A DNA stretch of 64,000 bases from an uncultured Alphaproteobacteria bacterium (GTDB lineage: Bacteria; Pseudomonadota; Alphaproteobacteria; GCA-2731375): the NCBI GenBank assembly GCA_951812805.1, contig CATOSZ010000003.1, positions 822,557 to 886,556 of the forward strand, written 5' to 3'. The notes under the pieces were generated by a model that ran no database searches, was not told where the DNA came from, and worked only from the letters and a program-made list of their open reading frames with translations. A program made the translations under genes and the position numbers. Each line of letters begins with the position of its first letter. The first letter of the stretch is position 1. Positions 48,510 through 57,261 of this stretch are shown one piece after another.

Positions 48510-50591
48510 CTATTCCGCTGCGCGCCGCGTGGGCTGGGCGAGCGGTACGTCGACGACGATATTGCCGATGTCGTCGAGCCGCGCCGTCGTCCCCGGCTCG
48601 ATGACGATGGTGGTGTCCATCTGTTCGATGATCGCCGGGCCCGCCACGTCGGCGCCCGCCGGGAGTCGTTCGCGGGAGAAGACCGGCGTCTCCCGCCAGG
48701 CGTCGGCGAAATAGACGGGACGGCGGCTCGTCACTGCGGCCTCGAGCGATGCGGCGCGGCCGGTGGGATCGGCCAGCGCCGCGAGGTCGACCGGTTCCCG
48801 ATAGCCGATGACCGTGGTGTTGGCGTTGACCAGAACCGCGCGGATCTCCGGCAGGCGTACCGCGAAGCGCTCGAAGTAGGCCTCGGCGAAACGGGCCGCC
48901 AGGCTCTCGCGGGTCAGCGCGCCTTCGGGTGCGGCCACCGTCAGGATATGGGTCTGGCCGACGAACTGCATGTCGAAGCTGTGGCGGACGTCGCTCTCGG
49001 TGATCTCGCCCCGTTCCTCCGCGTTCGCCGCCTCGCCGCGGGCGCGCTGGTCGGCCAGCAAGGCGCCCAGCTCGTCGAAGTCGACCTCGTCCAGCGGCCG
49101 GTTCACCGTGTTGACGTAGTCCTGCCGCAGGTCGGCGACCAGGCAGCCGAGCGCGTTGGTCATGCCCGGCCGGGCCGGGATCAGCACCCGGGGCAGGCCC
49201 ATTTCGGCGGCGAGCGCGCCGGCGTGCATCGGGCCCGCGCCGCCGAAGGCGAAGAGGGCGAAATCGCGCGGGTCGTGGCCGCGCGCCAGGCTGACCATGC
49301 GGATGGCGCCGGCCATCTGGGTATTGGCGATGGTCAGCATGGCGGAGGCCGCCGCGTCGACCGAAAGGCCGAGGGGGCGGGCGAGTTCCGCCTGGAAGAT
49401 CGCCTCGACGTCACCCCGCGTCACCGCCGCGTCGACCGCCAGCAGCCCCTCGGGGTCGAGCCGGCCGAGCAGCATGTTCGCATCCGTCACCGTCGGCCGC
49501 GTCCCGCCCCGGCCATAGCAGATCGGCCCCGGCCGGGCCCCGGCGCTTTCCGGTCCGACCTTCAGGATGCCGCCGGCGTCAATCCAGCCGATCGAGCCGC
49601 CGCCGGCGCCGATGGTCTTCACGTCGATCATCGGCAGATGCACCGGCAGGCCATAGGCGATCTGCAATTCGGAGCTGACCTCCGGTTCGCCACCGCGGAT
49701 GAGCGCGACGTCCGTCGAGGTGCCGCCCATATCGTAGGAGATCACGTCCGCCATGCCAGCGGCCCGCGCCGTATAGGCCGCCGCCTTCACGCCGGAGGCG
49801 GGCCCGCTCATCACCGTTTTCGCCGCCGAGGCCGCGACCAGGCGGCTGGCGACGGTGCCGCCGTTGCCGTTCATGACGAGGAAATCGCGCCCGTAGCCGC
49901 CGTCGGCCAGTTCCGAACGCAGGCGCGCGAGGTAGCGTTCCAGGATCGGCTGCACCGCCGCATTGATCGAGGCGGTGGTGCCCCGCTCGTACTCCCTGAA
50001 TTCCGAGAGCAGCTCGTGGCCGAGGGTGATGTAACCGTTCGGCCAGATCTCGGCCGCGATCTCGCCGACGCGGCGCTCGTGCGCCGGGTTGGCATAGGCG
50101 TGCAGGAAATGGATCAGCAGGCTTTCGCAGCCCATTTCCCGCAACTCCAGGATCCGCGCCCGCGCCTCCGCCTCGTCGAGGGGGATATGCACCTGGCCGT
50201 CGACCCGCATCCGCTCGGTGACCTCGAGGCGGCGTTCGCGCGGCACCAGCGGCTCGAACTCGCCGCGCATGCCGTAGGCGGCGGGGCGGGTCCGCCGGCC
50301 GAGTTCCAGAATGTCGCGAAAGCCCCGGGTGGTGACCAGGCCGACCTTGGCGACTTTGCGCTCCAGCACCGCGTTGGTCGTGGTCGTGGTGCCGTGCAGC
50401 ACCAGGTCCAGGGCCGCGGGCGCGATACCCGCCTCGCCGATCGCCCGCATGACGCCGTGGGCCTGGTTCTCCGGCGTCGTCGGCGTCTTGGCGACCCGCA
50501 CCCGCGCCGGCACACCGTCGCCCGCCGCCTCCAGCAACACGAGATCCGTGAAGGTCCCGCCGACATCGATGCCGGCCATCATCCGCGCCAT
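48510..50591 (-). CDS. hyuA: hydantoinase A/oxoprolinase family protein
   Basis: 693 residues from ATG 50,591, preceded by GGGGAGAGG on the minus strand; a longer frame to 50,648 overlaps the operator and is not used. Actin-like ATPase: MARMMAGIDVGGTFTDLVLLE, VLHGTTTTTNAVLERKVAKVGLVTTRGFRD, MNGNGGTVASRLVAASAAKTVMSGPASGVKAA, DMGGTSTDVALI, FGGAGPMHAGALAAEMG. It activates the cyclic amide by ATP. First gene of the catabolic operon. Confidence 0.93.
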   Translation of the reverse strand: MARMMAGIDVGGTFTDLVLLEAAGDGVPARVRVAKTPTTPENQAHGVMRAIGEAGIAPAALDLVLHGTTTTTNAVLERKVAKVGLVTTRGFRDILELGRRTRPAAYGMRGEFEPLVPRERRLEVTERMRVDGQVHIPLDEAEARARILELREMGCESLLIHFLHAYANPAHERRVGEIAAEIWPNGYITLGHELLSEFREYERGTTASINAAVQPILERYLARLRSELADGGYGRDFLVMNGNGGTVASRLVAASAAKTVMSGPASGVKAAAYTARAAGMADVISYDMGGTSTDVALIRGGEPEVSSELQIAYGLPVHLPMIDVKTIGAGGGSIGWIDAGGILKVGPESAGARPGPICYGRGGTRPTVTDANMLLGRLDPEGLLAVDAAVTRGDVEAIFQAELARPLGLSVDAAASAMLTIANTQMAGAIRMVSLARGHDPRDFALFAFGGAGPMHAGALAAEMGLPRVLIPARPGMTNALGCLVADLRQDYVNTVNRPLDEVDFDELGALLADQRARGEAANAEERGEITESDVRHSFDMQFVGQTHILTVAAPEGALTRESLAARFAEAYFERFAVRLPEIRAVLVNANTTVIGYREPVDLAALADPTGRAASLEAAVTSRRPVYFADAWRETPVFSRERLPAGADVAGPAIIEQMDTTIVIEPGTTARLDDIGNIVVDVPLAQPTRRAAE

Positions 50592-50618
50592 GGGCCGATC
50601 CTCTCCCCGTCCGGCCAT

Positions 50619-50648
50619 ATTGTTTGTATACAAATGAGTTTCTGTCAA
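50619..50648 (-). promoter_or_regulatory. promoter and operator of the hyuA operon
   Basis: On the minus strand TTGACA (50,643-50,648) is a perfect -35; AACAAT (50,619-50,624) 18 bases further is a weak -10. The palindrome TTTGTATACAAA (50,623-50,634) lies between them, so a bound repressor would block the promoter. MarR and GntR family regulators use sites of this kind; the MarR gene of the operon is the nearest candidate. Confidence 0.6.
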
Positions 50649-50657
50649 GCGGGATCG

Positions 50658-51356
50658 TCAGACACCGACGTAGCGATGGACCAGGCTTTCGTCCGCCCGC
50701 AGCGCGTCGGGCGTGGTGTCGAGCGCGAGGCGGCCGTTCTCCAGGAAGGCGACCCGGTCGGCGATCTCCAGCACCGCTTCGACCCGTTGCTCGACCAGCA
50801 GAACGGCGACACCGCCGGCCGCGAGCGCCGAGGCCGCATCGCGAATGAGCGCGATCATCGAGGGTTGCAGGCCCTCCGTCGGCTCGTCCAGCAACAGCAC
50901 GCGCGGTCCCAGGCACAGCGCCCGGGCCATGGCCAGCATCTGCTGCTCACCGCCCGAGAGCGTATCGGCACGCTGTCCCAGCCGTTCTTCCAGGCGGGGA
51001 AACATCGCCAACGCTGAATTGCGCGTCGCCTCATCCCCGTCGCCCGCCAACTGGCCGATGCGCAGGTTCTCCGCCACCGTCATCTCGCCGAACAGACGCC
51101 GGCCCTGGGGGACGTAGCCGACGCCCAGGCGCGGGATGCGGTAGGCCGGCATCGTGCCGATCTCGACGCCGTCGAGACGGATCGAGCCCGCCCGCCGATC
51201 GGCGAGGCCCAGGATCGTTTTCATCAAGGTCGTCTTGCCGGCCCCGTTCCGCCCCAGCAGGCAGAGCACTTCGCCCGCCGCCAGCTGCAACGACAGCCCG
51301 CGCAGGACCTGGACCGTGCCGTAACCGGCGTCGATATCGCGAAGTTCCAGCATCAT
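50658..51356 (-). CDS. livF: branched-chain amino acid-type ABC transporter ATPase (LivF)
   Basis: 232 residues. Walker A GRNGAGKTTL near residue 34, signature LSGGEQQMLAMARAL and Walker B RVLLLDEPTEGLQPSMI with H-loop LLVEQRV. LivF-type (short, without the LivG insert). Overlaps livG (ATGA). Energises uptake of an amino acid or amide-like compound; the cluster with HyuAB suggests that the pathway substrate is imported. Confidence 0.93.
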   Translation of the reverse strand: MMLELRDIDAGYGTVQVLRGLSLQLAAGEVLCLLGRNGAGKTTLMKTILGLADRRAGSIRLDGVEIGTMPAYRIPRLGVGYVPQGRRLFGEMTVAENLRIGQLAGDGDEATRNSALAMFPRLEERLGQRADTLSGGEQQMLAMARALCLGPRVLLLDEPTEGLQPSMIALIRDAASALAAGGVAVLLVEQRVEAVLEIADRVAFLENGRLALDTTPDALRADESLVHRYVGV

Positions 51357-52057
51357 CCGCCGAGATAGGCCTCCTGTACCACGGGGTCGGCGCGGATCTC
51401 CGCCGGCGCGCCCTCGGCGATCACCCGGCCGAAGTTCAGCACCGTGATGCGGTCCGCGAGCGCCATCACCACGTCGATGTTGTGTTCGATCAGCAGCACG
51501 GTGGTCTCCCGGGCGACCGCGCGGATCAGGGCCACGAAGCCGGCGACCTCGCCGTCGGAAAGGCCCTGGGTCGGCTCGTCCAGGATCAACAGGCGCGGCG
51601 CCTGACCGAGGCCCATCGCCACCTCCACCAGGCGCTGATGGCCGTAGGCGAGGTCGCCGGCGCGCTGATCGGCCCGCCCCTCCAGCCCGACGCAGGCGAG
51701 CGTCTCCGCCACCCGCAGCTCAAGCGCCGCGTCGTCGGCGACGCGCTGGACGGCGAGGCGGACGTTCTCGCGCACCGTCAGCTCGGCGAAGATGGAGGTG
51801 ATCTGGAAGGTATAGGCCATGCCCATCCGGATCCGCCGGTGCGCCGGCAGCCGGGTGACCTCGCGGCCCGCGAAGTGGATGCGGCCCGAACTGGCGGCGA
51901 TCCGGCCACACAGCATCGAGACGAGCGTCGTCTTGCCCGCCCCGTTCGGGCCGATCAGCGCCCGCACCTCGCCCTCGCGGAGCGCCAGGTCGACGTCGCG
52001 TACCGCCTCCAGCCCGCCGAAGCGCCGGCCGAGCCCTTCCGTCAGCAGCAGGCTCAC
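51353..52057 (-). CDS. livG: branched-chain amino acid-type ABC transporter ATPase (LivG)
   Basis: 234 residues from GTG 52,057 (GTGA overlap with livM). Walker A GPNGAGKTTLVSMLCG, the LivG-type YTFQITSIFAELTVRENV (Q-loop), LAYGHQRLVEVAMGLG signature and RLLILDEPTQGLSDGE Walker B. Partners with LivF on the cytoplasmic side of LivHM. Confidence 0.93.
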   Translation of the reverse strand: MSLLLTEGLGRRFGGLEAVRDVDLALREGEVRALIGPNGAGKTTLVSMLCGRIAASSGRIHFAGREVTRLPAHRRIRMGMAYTFQITSIFAELTVRENVRLAVQRVADDAALELRVAETLACVGLEGRADQRAGDLAYGHQRLVEVAMGLGQAPRLLILDEPTQGLSDGEVAGFVALIRAVARETTVLLIEHNIDVVMALADRITVLNFGRVIAEGAPAEIRADPVVQEAYLGG

Positions 52058-52989
52058 GGCAGCCACCCGGCCCAGCGCGCGCGCACCAGGCCCATCAGGC
52101 CGCGGCGCGCGAACAAGGTCAGCGCGATCAACGCCGCGCCCGCAACCAGCATGTGGGCGTCGGTCACCGTGCCCGCCAAATCGCGGAGGTAGAACATGAA
52201 GGCGGTGCCGACGAACGGCCCGATCACGGTGCCCGCGCCACCCGCCAGAACATAAAGCAAGGGCAGGATCGAGAACGGCACCTCGGCAAAGCTGGCGCCG
52301 ACGCTGCCGAAGAGGGCGCCGTAGGCGGCGCCGGCCGCACCCGCCACGCTGCCGGAGAGGACGACGGCGCCGAGCTTGTGCGCCCAGACGTCGTAGCCGA
52401 GCAGGCGGGCGCGTTCCTCGTTCTCGCGGATCGCCACCAGCACCCGGCCCAGGCGCGAGAGCACCAGCCGGTGACAGGCCAGCAGGACGACCGAGAACAA
52501 CACCAGCGCCGCCAGGTAGCGGTTCATCGGATCGGAGAGGTCGAGGCCGGCGAGGCGGCGCGCCGCCTGCGGGATGACGAAGCCTTCGTCGCCCCGGGTG
52601 ATGGGATTGAAATAGAGGATGACCAGGAAGCCCGCCTGGCTGAACATCAAGGTGACGATCATGAAGGCGACGCCGGCCGTGCGCAGCGCCAGGACCGCCA
52701 CCAGAAGCGCGAGCGCCGCCGCCGCCAAGGTGCCGAACGGCAGGGCGAGGATCATCGGCCAGTCCCAGTACCTGACCGTCAGGCCCATGCCGTACATGCC
52801 CGCCGCGAAGAACATCGCATGCCCGAGGGAGAGCAGGCCGGCATAGCCGAACAGGATGTTGTAGCCCATGGCATAGACTGCCAGGACCATGATCCGCGCC
52901 AGGTTGCCGTGGTGGTAGGCTGGCAGCAGGAACGCCGCCGCGAACAGCACCGCGATCAGGCCGAGGTGCAGGACGAGCGCCCGGCTCAT
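52054..52989 (-). CDS. livM: ABC transporter permease LivM-type
   Basis: 311 residues with about 9-10 hydrophobic segments; the central GYAGLLSLGHAMFFAAGMYGMG motif and AIRENEERARLLGYDVWAHKLGAVVLSGSVAGAAGAAYG (EAA-like loop) are diagnostic for LivM. Start overlaps the livH stop (ATGA). Confidence 0.92.
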   Translation of the reverse strand: MSRALVLHLGLIAVLFAAAFLLPAYHHGNLARIMVLAVYAMGYNILFGYAGLLSLGHAMFFAAGMYGMGLTVRYWDWPMILALPFGTLAAAALALLVAVLALRTAGVAFMIVTLMFSQAGFLVILYFNPITRGDEGFVIPQAARRLAGLDLSDPMNRYLAALVLFSVVLLACHRLVLSRLGRVLVAIRENEERARLLGYDVWAHKLGAVVLSGSVAGAAGAAYGALFGSVGASFAEVPFSILPLLYVLAGGAGTVIGPFVGTAFMFYLRDLAGTVTDAHMLVAGAALIALTLFARRGLMGLVRARWAGWLP

Positions 52990-53912
52990 GCCGGCTTCGC
53001 CCCGAACAGGCCACCCGGCCGGTAGACCAGCACCAGGGCGACCAGCAAGGTCGCCAGGATCTTCGCCAGGGTCGGCGAGAAGAACACGGAGACGATGCCG
53101 TCGCTCATCCCGATCAACAGGGCCGCCCAGACGGTGCCGCGCAGCGAGCCGAGGCCGCCGATGATGACGACGATGAAGGAGAGCAGCAGCGGATCACCGC
53201 CCATCAGATAGTGCGCCTGCCGGATCGGCACGACCAGCACCGCGCCCAGCGCCGCCAAACCTGCCCCCAGCGCGAAGACGAAGCCGTAGACCTGGTGCAC
53301 CGGGATGGCGAAGGCCTGCGCGGTTTCCCGGTCCAGCTGCGTCGCCCGCAGGACGAGGCCCACCCGGCCCCGCGCCATCATCAGCCAGACCCCGGCGCTG
53401 GCGGCGAAGGCAGCGACAACCACGAACAGCTTGTAGGAGGTCGTCGACAGGCCCCAGGGGAAATAGAACGAAAGGCCCGCCGCCGTCGTCTCGATCCAGG
53501 GAATGGCGATACGGTGATTGAATGGCGCGGTCACCGGCCGCGCCTCCGGCCCGAAGGTCATCAGGGTCAGCTGCTGGATGACATAGAGCAGGCCGATGGT
53601 GGCGACGATGGTGCGTTCCGGGTCATGGCCCAGGCGATGCAGCACGGTCCGGTCGAAGGCCAGCGCCGCCAGCGCCACCAGGGGCGGCGCCAGCAGCAAC
53701 GCGGCGATGAAGCCGAGCGCCGGATGGGCGCCGAACCAGCCGGCGACGACATGGGCCAGCACCGCCCCCAGCATGAAGAACTCGCCGTGCGCGACGTTGA
53801 CCACGCGCATGACGCCGAAAACGAGGCTGAGGCCGAGCGCCGTCAGCATCAGCACCGAGGCCTGCACCAACCCCTCCAGCAGGGCGAGGATCAGGTGCGG
53901 TCCGAACTCCAT
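52986..53912 (-). CDS. livH: ABC transporter permease LivH-type
   Basis: 308 residues. LivH marks: LEGLVQASVLMLTALGLSLVFGVMRVVNVAHGEFFMLGA and ATQLDRETAQAFAIPVHQVYGFVFALGAGLAALGAVLVVP, plus GGLGSLRGTVWAALLIG. About 8 membrane helices. Downstream of the binding protein by 21 bases. Confidence 0.93.
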   Translation of the reverse strand: MEFGPHLILALLEGLVQASVLMLTALGLSLVFGVMRVVNVAHGEFFMLGAVLAHVVAGWFGAHPALGFIAALLLAPPLVALAALAFDRTVLHRLGHDPERTIVATIGLLYVIQQLTLMTFGPEARPVTAPFNHRIAIPWIETTAAGLSFYFPWGLSTTSYKLFVVVAAFAASAGVWLMMARGRVGLVLRATQLDRETAQAFAIPVHQVYGFVFALGAGLAALGAVLVVPIRQAHYLMGGDPLLLSFIVVIIGGLGSLRGTVWAALLIGMSDGIVSVFFSPTLAKILATLLVALVLVYRPGGLFGAKPA

Positions 53913-53933
53913 GCCCGGCGGGCGCGGGGCGGC

Positions 53934-55211
53934 CTACAGCGGCCGGGTCGTGTAGTCGACCTCGTCCGGATAGAGCGTGTCCTCGATGCTGGTGCGATGG
54001 CGCAGCACCAGGCGGCCGCCCTCGACCTGGCTGATGAACTGGTGGCCGAAGGTCTGGTGCGTCTTGCCGTTGAAGCGCTTGGCCCCCTGGGGATGCGCGC
54101 GGCTCTCCGCCATCGGGCCCATCGCCTCGATCGCCTCGATCAGCTTCGCCCGGTCGGCCGGCCCCTGGTAGCCCGCCGCCTCCATGCCGGCCTTGATGAC
54201 ATGCAAGGTCTCCCAGCAGCCGAACATGTGGGAGTAGGTCGAGACGTCCTTGGCATCGCTCACCGAGGCGCCGTTGGCATCGACGCCGACCGCCTCGCGG
54301 AAGAACTTGTCGTGCGCCGACTGATCGGCCTGCGCATAGCGTGGATTGCCCTCCCAGAAGTAGGTCCCGTCGAGGAATTCGAGCCCGGGCGTCGCCAGGT
54401 CGACGGCTTCGAGGGAATCGAGGAAGCCGAAGATCTCCGGGCGGGAGGCGCCGAAGAACTCGCCCATCTCCTTGACGAAGGTCAGGACGGCCGGGCCGAC
54501 CATGACGTGGTAGAGCACTTCGGTATCGCGCGGGATGCGGGCGAAATACTTGGTGAAGGAGGACTCGGTCGGCGGAATGGCGATTTTGGCGACGACCTCG
54601 CCGCCCTGCTTGGCGATCGCGGCCGAGAAGAAGTCACGATGATCGTGGCCGAAGGCGAAGTCGGGAAAGATCATGGCGACCTTCTTGCCGAGATTGTCGG
54701 CGACGAAGGGCGCCATCGCCTGCACCTGGCTCTTCACGTCGGTGATGCCCGGCTGCAGGGTATAGCGGTTGAGCATGCCGCTCGCGACATGGTGGCCTTC
54801 CGAGACGACGAAATAGGGCAGCTTCAACTCCCCCGCCCTGGGCGCGGAGCCGATGACGACATGGCTGAACAGCGTGCCGAACACCACGTCGGCCCGGTGC
54901 GCGGTGGCGAACTTCTCGACCACCTCGGCGCCGCGCTTGGGATCCGTGCCGTCGTCCTCGGTGACCAGCTCGATGGGCCGCCCATTGATGCCGCCGGCGG
55001 CGTTGATGACCTTCACCGCCGCCTTGCTGGTTCGGTCGTACCAGCGCCCGTAGGCGGCACCGATGCCGGTGCGATGGACCTGGAAGCCGATCCGGATCGG
55101 CTCGGAACTCTGGGCCTGGACATAGCGGGTCAAGCCCGGCATCGCCGCCGCCGCGCCCAGCCCCGCCAGCACCGCGCGCCGTCCCACCTTCGATGTCGCG
55201 CTCTTTGTCAT
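53934..55211 (-). CDS. periplasmic substrate-binding protein, LivK/UrtA-type
   Basis: 425 residues. N-terminal twin-arginine-like signal (SKVGRRAVLAGLGAAAAMPGLTRYVQAQ) then the type I periplasmic fold (IRIGFQVHRTGIGAAYGRWYDRTSKAAVKVINAAGGINGRPIELVTEDDGTDPKRGAEVVEKF). FADNLGKK... and FGHDHRDFF segments form the second lobe. It delivers the ligand to LivHMGF. Ligand unknown; amides, urea-like compounds and amino acids are usual for this group. First gene of the transporter operon. Confidence 0.92.
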   Translation of the reverse strand: MTKSATSKVGRRAVLAGLGAAAAMPGLTRYVQAQSSEPIRIGFQVHRTGIGAAYGRWYDRTSKAAVKVINAAGGINGRPIELVTEDDGTDPKRGAEVVEKFATAHRADVVFGTLFSHVVIGSAPRAGELKLPYFVVSEGHHVASGMLNRYTLQPGITDVKSQVQAMAPFVADNLGKKVAMIFPDFAFGHDHRDFFSAAIAKQGGEVVAKIAIPPTESSFTKYFARIPRDTEVLYHVMVGPAVLTFVKEMGEFFGASRPEIFGFLDSLEAVDLATPGLEFLDGTYFWEGNPRYAQADQSAHDKFFREAVGVDANGASVSDAKDVSTYSHMFGCWETLHVIKAGMEAAGYQGPADRAKLIEAIEAMGPMAESRAHPQGAKRFNGKTHQTFGHQFISQVEGGRLVLRHRTSIEDTLYPDEVDYTTRPL

Positions 55212-55279
55212 TTCCTGTCCCTCCCTCGGTTCGCCGTCGCCCCATATCAGCAGATTGCGCCCGGCCTGTCGACGGTGAT

Positions 55280-56617
55280 TCAGAGCGCCACCGGCGTCGA
55301 TAGCAGCCAGAGCCCGAACAGCGTGTAGAGCACCATGAAGGCCGCGACCGGCGCCTGCGAGAGCAACGCGGCGCGCCGGTTGCCGAGCGCGCGAAGCGCC
55401 ACCGCGTGCGCCAGCAGCACGGCCAGCATATGCGCCCCGACGATCGCCGCGGCCTGGACCAGCCAGATCGCCTGCACGGTGTGGCGCTGGTTGAAGAAGC
55501 TGGTGGTGACGTGAAACTCGGTGATTCCGAGCCAGGCGGCGCCTTGGGCGAGCGGATCGTTGGCAGCCGCGACGAGGTATTGCAGGTTGACCAGGGCCGC
55601 CGTCAGCAGGTGCGCCAGGTGATAGCCGAGCGCGATCGCAATCAGGCTCAGGGCCAACCGGGGCCAGAGCCCTGCGAAAGCGTCCGTGCGGCCGGTCAGG
55701 CGCAGGCCGGCGTAAACGCAGGCGGCGAAGACCAGGTTCAGCGCCAGCGCCGCAGCCAGCAGACCCCCGACGTTGGTCCCGATGAGCGCGGTGCGCCCCG
55801 GAAAGGCCAGCGGATTGACGTCGATCAGGCCGAGCCACCAGAAGCTCTCGTTCAGGCCGTCGAAAGAGCCGACGGCGAGCGCGGTGACGCAGAAAACGGC
55901 GAGCGATCCCGACAACGGCACAGACAATGCCGGGGTCCGGCGAAAGGGCGCCAGGCGGGCAACGAGGGTGAGGAACAGCGTCAACCCTTCGCCCCGGCGC
56001 AGCCAATCCGCGCCGAACAGCAGCCCCATGGCGAAGGTGAAGAGCCAGTAGCCGGCCACGACCGCCGCGAGGCGGGCCGGGTCGTCCGGCGCCGGATCGG
56101 CCAGCGCATAGAGGCCGGCCAGGACATAGCTCGCCACCGCCGGCCAGACACCGAGCCATGCCGGCATCGCCCATCGTCGCCGCCCCCGGCCGAGCAACGC
56201 CAGCGGCCCGCGCCAGGGATCAAGCCAGGCCCAGAGATCGCCGAACAGGGCCTGCGCCACCGGCAGGCAGATCCACCAGAGCGTCAACAGCCCCAACGGC
56301 AGCAGGTTCGCCAGCGGATCACGGGGACCGAAGAGACCGAGGACGACCAGCGCCGACAGGACGACGAAACTCGCGCAACTCGTGGCGAGGGCGGCACGGC
56401 GGGGTGCTTCGCTCTCCAGTCCGGGTGACAAGAAGCGTTGGAAAAGGCCGGCGGGCGCCAGAACCGTCAGAAGCACGGTGGCGACGACGGCGGCCACACC
56501 GGCGACGATGTAGATATCCGTCGGCAACAACAGCACCAGCGCGCGCTCCGCCACATGCGCCGCCGCGGGCGTCGCCGTCGCGGCGAGCGCCAGGCCGAGG
56601 AAAAGTCGTCGTGACAT
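55280..56617 (-). CDS. polytopic membrane protein of unknown function (445 aa)
   Basis: N-terminal signal-like segment (MSRRLFLGLALAATATPAAAHVAERALVLLLPTDIYIVAG) and about 10-11 membrane helices. Charged loops hold WLDPWRGPLALLGRGRRRWAMPAW and a conserved-looking LGITEFHVTTSFFNQRHTVQ near residue 365 and ALGYHLAHLLTAALVNLQYLV near 335, both with His. This group is sometimes labelled fenitrothion hydrolase in databases, which I regard as unproven. Lies downstream of soxG on the same strand. Confidence 0.7.
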   Translation of the reverse strand: MSRRLFLGLALAATATPAAAHVAERALVLLLPTDIYIVAGVAAVVATVLLTVLAPAGLFQRFLSPGLESEAPRRAALATSCASFVVLSALVVLGLFGPRDPLANLLPLGLLTLWWICLPVAQALFGDLWAWLDPWRGPLALLGRGRRRWAMPAWLGVWPAVASYVLAGLYALADPAPDDPARLAAVVAGYWLFTFAMGLLFGADWLRRGEGLTLFLTLVARLAPFRRTPALSVPLSGSLAVFCVTALAVGSFDGLNESFWWLGLIDVNPLAFPGRTALIGTNVGGLLAAALALNLVFAACVYAGLRLTGRTDAFAGLWPRLALSLIAIALGYHLAHLLTAALVNLQYLVAAANDPLAQGAAWLGITEFHVTTSFFNQRHTVQAIWLVQAAAIVGAHMLAVLLAHAVALRALGNRRAALLSQAPVAAFMVLYTLFGLWLLSTPVAL

Positions 56618-56637
56618 GGCCGACAGTATATCGGCGC

Positions 56638-57261
56638 TCAGAGCACTCGGTAGCCATACTCCGCGCAGGCATCGCCCAGGCTTTCCCACAGGGAGCGGGC
56701 GAACCCCCGGGGCGCGTGGATCTCGAAGGCCGGGCGGTCGTCGAGGCAGGCGATCAGAACGGCGACATGGAACAACGCCGTCTGCGCCGTCGCCTTGGGC
56801 GCGAACGCGCCGTGGTGCAAATCGATGCCCGTGCCCTTGGCCAATACCTCGCGGACCATCCGGCCGGTCAACCGAATGGCCGTTCGCCCGTGCGAGAGGT
56901 CGACGACCGCCGCGCCCGTGCCCGTGAGACCGGCACGCAACGGCCCCTCGAGGTCCCGCGTCGCCGGTGCTACCGCCAGCCAGCGATTGGGCCCGATCCA
57001 ATGGATCGCCAGGGCGTCGTCGCCGACGAAGCGGCCGGGATCGGCCGGGGGCGCCAGGCCGATCGAGCCGGCGACCGCCTCGATCACGCGCGCGGCGCGA
57101 TCGGAATCGCTCTCCACCTGCACCATCGACAGGGGATGACGCTCGCTCAGCACCAGGCCCGGCGTGCGGGCGACCTCGGTCCCGTGATGGCCGGGCACCC
57201 GGGCGGCGCCCAAGGGCGAGGCGCGTTCGATCTCAACCACGCTGGCGCCCTCCGTCCGCAT
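56638..57261 (-). CDS. soxG: sarcosine oxidase gamma subunit
   Basis: 207 residues from ATG 57,261, overlapping soxA. Marks: LSMVQVESDSDRAARVIEAVAG, WIGPNRWLAVAP, VVDLSHGRTAIRLTGRMVREVLAKGTGIDLHHGAFAPKATAQTALFHVAVLI, FEIHAPRGFARSLWESL. It belongs to the aminomethyltransferase-like fold and completes the heterotetramer. Last of soxBDAG. Confidence 0.9.
   Translation of the reverse strand: MRTEGASVVEIERASPLGAARVPGHHGTEVARTPGLVLSERHPLSMVQVESDSDRAARVIEAVAGSIGLAPPADPGRFVGDDALAIHWIGPNRWLAVAPATRDLEGPLRAGLTGTGAAVVDLSHGRTAIRLTGRMVREVLAKGTGIDLHHGAFAPKATAQTALFHVAVLIACLDDRPAFEIHAPRGFARSLWESLGDACAEYGYRVL

Noticed and set aside
46986-51017. Open frame of 1343 codons on the + strand opposite hyuB, hyuA and livF
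   Set aside because: Antisense frame of GC-rich genes; composition (His/Arg/Ala/Asp rich), no motif, and the opposite strand carries well-recognised enzymes.
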